Shown here: piece by piece, positions 25,264 to 64,000 of the stretch | Layout: every line of letters begins with the position of its first letter | Numbering within the stretch: position 1 is the stretch's first letter | Assembly: GCA_009760855.2 (NCBI GenBank) | Contig: WPIO01000089.1 | Span: forward strand, 547,501-611,500 | DNA from: Cristatella mucedo | Lineage: Eukaryota > Bryozoa > Phylactolaemata > Cristatellidae | Direction of reading: 5' to 3' | DNA length: 64,000 nt | Position numbers and translations under genes: made by a program | Notes under the pieces: generated by a model | Told to the model about the DNA's origin: nothing | The model's input: only the letters and a program-made list of their open reading frames with translations | Database searches by the model: none

Positions 25264-25336
25264 CGCCCAAGAAAAGTGCAAACCAAGACCAGGATAAAGC
25301 AGCAGCAGTCGGCAGTGGAATGCAATCAGCACAGCA
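25264..25336 (-). CDS. Speculative exon C of the same unidentified gene
   Basis: Acceptor gtgcttag|TGC and donor GGGCG|GTAGCT bound 24 codons plus one base: CCADCIPLPTAAALSW then SWFALFLG, a second hydrophobic stretch. It was chosen because it changes phase 0 to phase 1, as exon D requires. Another frame is also open, so this is weak. Confidence 0.18.
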
Positions 25337-25477
25337 CTAAGCACTACTAGTTAAACTGACAAGGCACTTGCACGATGGTGCTCTGAATCACTGGGCAGGC
25401 AGCACCTCAGATGGCAGGATATAAAAGCAAATAGCAGATGTTGCTTCCACGAAAGTTGCCATATGGGAGGCGCTTAC

Positions 25478-25594
25478 CGTATGCTGAGGCCCAAGCATTT
25501 GAGCAGACAGGTACATGGAGGCAGAGTCACGATGCACTGAATGATCAGCTAGTAAATAGATAAAGTACATTGAAGCACCCACTATCACTGTCAC
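25478..25594 (-). CDS. Tentative exon B of an unidentified gene, membrane segment
   Basis: A strong acceptor (ttgccccttag|GTG) and donor (ACG|GTAAGC) bound exactly 39 codons in phase 0. They read VTVIVGASMYFIYLLADHSV, then HRDSASMYLSAQMLGPQHT. The first half looks like a transmembrane helix. There is no stop in frame. I cannot name a family. Confidence 0.38.
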
Positions 25595-25674
25595 CTAAGG
25601 GGCAAGATGGGGCATTTACATGGCTGTAAAAGTGCAGGAGTCAGATCGTGTGCACATAAAATAACTAACTTTAC

Positions 25675-25782
25675 ATTGGCACTTGCATTTTGGAAGCTCC
25701 AAATCCAGTAACAGCATAGTTTAAGAACAGTAGACGATTTAATGCACGCATGTTCATTACGATAGGCACTCCAGATGGCCAT
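25675..25782 (-). CDS. Tentative exon A of an unidentified gene downstream of RAD50
   Basis: An ATG in good context (agccATGG) opens 36 codons MAIWSAYRNEHACIKSSTVL then KLCCYWIWSFQNASAN, ending at AAT|GTAAAG in phase 0. I do not recognise the protein. The segment is rich in aromatic and cysteine residues with one hydrophobic stretch. Support comes from the splice and phase fit with the next candidate exon. Confidence 0.33.
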
Positions 25783-26105
25783 GGCTCTATATAGCTAGAT
25801 GGAATTGGGCTGCATAAACGTTACAAAATTAACAATTAGTACCAAAGCATCAGTGAGTAGCTTGATGTTTCAGCACTAGTTCTTTTCTAAGGTTAGAATG
25901 AGAATCTTAGGCATCTCACGGCAAAGATCAGGTTGTTCCAAATTCCTCGATTGACTTCTTCCGTATTACAGAACATCCACTACAAACACACAAACTAAAA
26001 ATGATAAATAGTTTGATTGAAACTGTTGGACACTGATAATGAGTTTCGCAGCAGGCCAACGTCAATCTTATGAAACACCACTATACGAGAAAGCGATGGA
26101 ACCAA

Positions 26106-26170
<65 letters not shown>

Positions 26171-26618
26171 CAAATGCCAGCATGCCCCAAAGCTGCCATG
26201 AAGAGAATGGCAGCTATGTAGATACATTGTGCAGAAGGGACTCTTAGAATGCATATCACGACATAAGCAACCCATTTACTTAGCACAACATGATCAATTC
26301 ATCGAAAGTCGCAAAACAAGAATGCAAAAGCTATAGCATGCGAGAGCAGTCCAAAGAATAGATTGGTAGAAGTCAGTGCACGCGAGAAATAAAATGAGGC
26401 AAGCTGCCATGAATGTCTATTCCGACCATACGGGCAGCAACATACAAGCTACCAACAAGTCTAAGTACTAGGTGAGGAAGGCCAAGCACGTATTAAACCG
26501 AGAAAGCAACTCTTGTAGCACAACATATCTGTCGGGCTACACGATTTCCCTGATATCAGTGCATATGACAGTATTCAGCTGGTAATAACAATCAGATGGG
26601 TGCTTACCAATTGAATGA
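25783..26618. other. Spacer between RAD50 and the tentative gene; (AT)n at 26,108-26,168
   Basis: No exon seen other than the optional RAD50 end at 26,619-26,667. Contains a 60-bp (AT)n tract. Confidence 0.5.
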
Positions 26619-26790
26619 TCAACAGTACCAGATAAAACTTGAAGGCTCCATCCAAACGATGTTCTTACTAACACGGGATGGTAACTGTCGATTTACAGAA
26701 AAGATATGGTAAGTTTTTAAAGAGCGGATAAAGACGGAGACACACTTGCCTGTAACACACCAAGACACACACATAAAAACGCATATTTGC

Positions 26791-26792
<2 letters not shown>

Positions 26793-26850
<58 letters not shown>
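26793..26850. repeat. (CA)n microsatellite touching the RAD50 stop
   Basis: About 58 bp of ca on the plus strand, which is gt immediately after the TAAGTGTG of the RAD50 last exon. Confidence 0.97.
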
Positions 26851-63492
<36,642 letters not shown>

Positions 63493-64000
63493 CTACAAGG
63501 AAGAGAGATGGCAGATGTGACGACGCAAAAGCGAGTCCCCATCGCCTAGCTCCACCGCTAGTGCCGAGAAGCAACAACTGAGCAGCCACTTACAATCCAT
63601 CTGTAGTGCCCACATGTTCAGATCCATCGACTATCTGGGCCGCTGCATTAGCATCACACACGGATTCTTCAAAAAAGTGCTTCACTGGCAGTGGGCTTAG
63701 GGTCGTTATCTTGCTGCCATAAATACTAAACCGTCTGCTTTATGACAACTGGTGACCAGTGACTGACGTTTTTGCAACCTGCCGGAAGATGCCAAACTTA
63801 GCCAGCCTCCTACTGGCCATTTTTATACTAATATCGATCCCTATAGCATCCTTGTATAATCCTGCAAGGTCTCGAAAGTGTGGTAGCTGTATTTCGAAGT
63901 GCTACCATCTCAATCTTAATGAATTAGGACCCCCCCAACCTGTCGGTCTTTTGTGGCTGGCCAGATCCACCTATTTGGGCCATCAATACCGTCTCAGTAT
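63493..64000. other. Start of the RAD50 intron upstream of 63,492
   Basis: No match to the conserved HQEDSNW exon was found here. A short frame near 63,590-63,670 is not RAD50-like. Confidence 0.6.

Noticed and set aside
63588-63670. Possible upstream RAD50 exon on the minus strand (ESVCDANAAAQIVDGSEHVG)
   Set aside because: It does not resemble the conserved CHQEDSNW segment and its donor phase does not supply the first two bases of the W codon.

Overview
The window is animal nuclear DNA. It shows many short phase-matched exons with GT..AG introns, tRNA-derived SINEs, CR1/L2-like LINE remnants, Tc1 and hAT transposase relics and very abundant microsatellites. There are no bacterial-style operons. 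I would call it an invertebrate metazoan but cannot place it more closely.

The dominant gene is RAD50 on the minus strand, from about 63,492 down to 26,852 (28 exons found). RAD50 is the SMC-like ATPase of the MRE11-RAD50-NBS1 double-strand-break repair complex. The exons join in phase and align almost without gaps to human RAD50 as I remember it, from the segment just after the N-terminal ATP-binding lobe (about human residue 165) to the C-terminus. They include the first coiled coil, the CPLC zinc hook, the return coiled coil, the ABC signature CSAGQK, the Walker B motif, the D-loop and the H-loop. The N-terminal exons with Walker A lie beyond base 64,000.

Between 24,758 and 25,782 on the same strand is a tentative second gene with weak but phase-consistent exons. 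It would encode a small membrane-like protein that I do not recognise.

Bases 1-24,700 hold no gene I can support. They carry fragments of two LINE families (called A and B here), two tRNA-derived SINE families (called A and C), a hAT transposase end, a telomere-like array, long (TC)n, (GA)n, (AT)n and (GT)n tracts, and a few minisatellites and palindromes. The same repeat families recur in the RAD50 introns, especially the 9-kb intron at 30,574-39,703, which also holds a decayed transposon-type ORF. The SINE A 3' end resembles the LINE A 3' end, as expected if LINE A mobilised SINE A.

Protein comparisons are from memory and exon limits were derived by hand from splice sites and reading phase.
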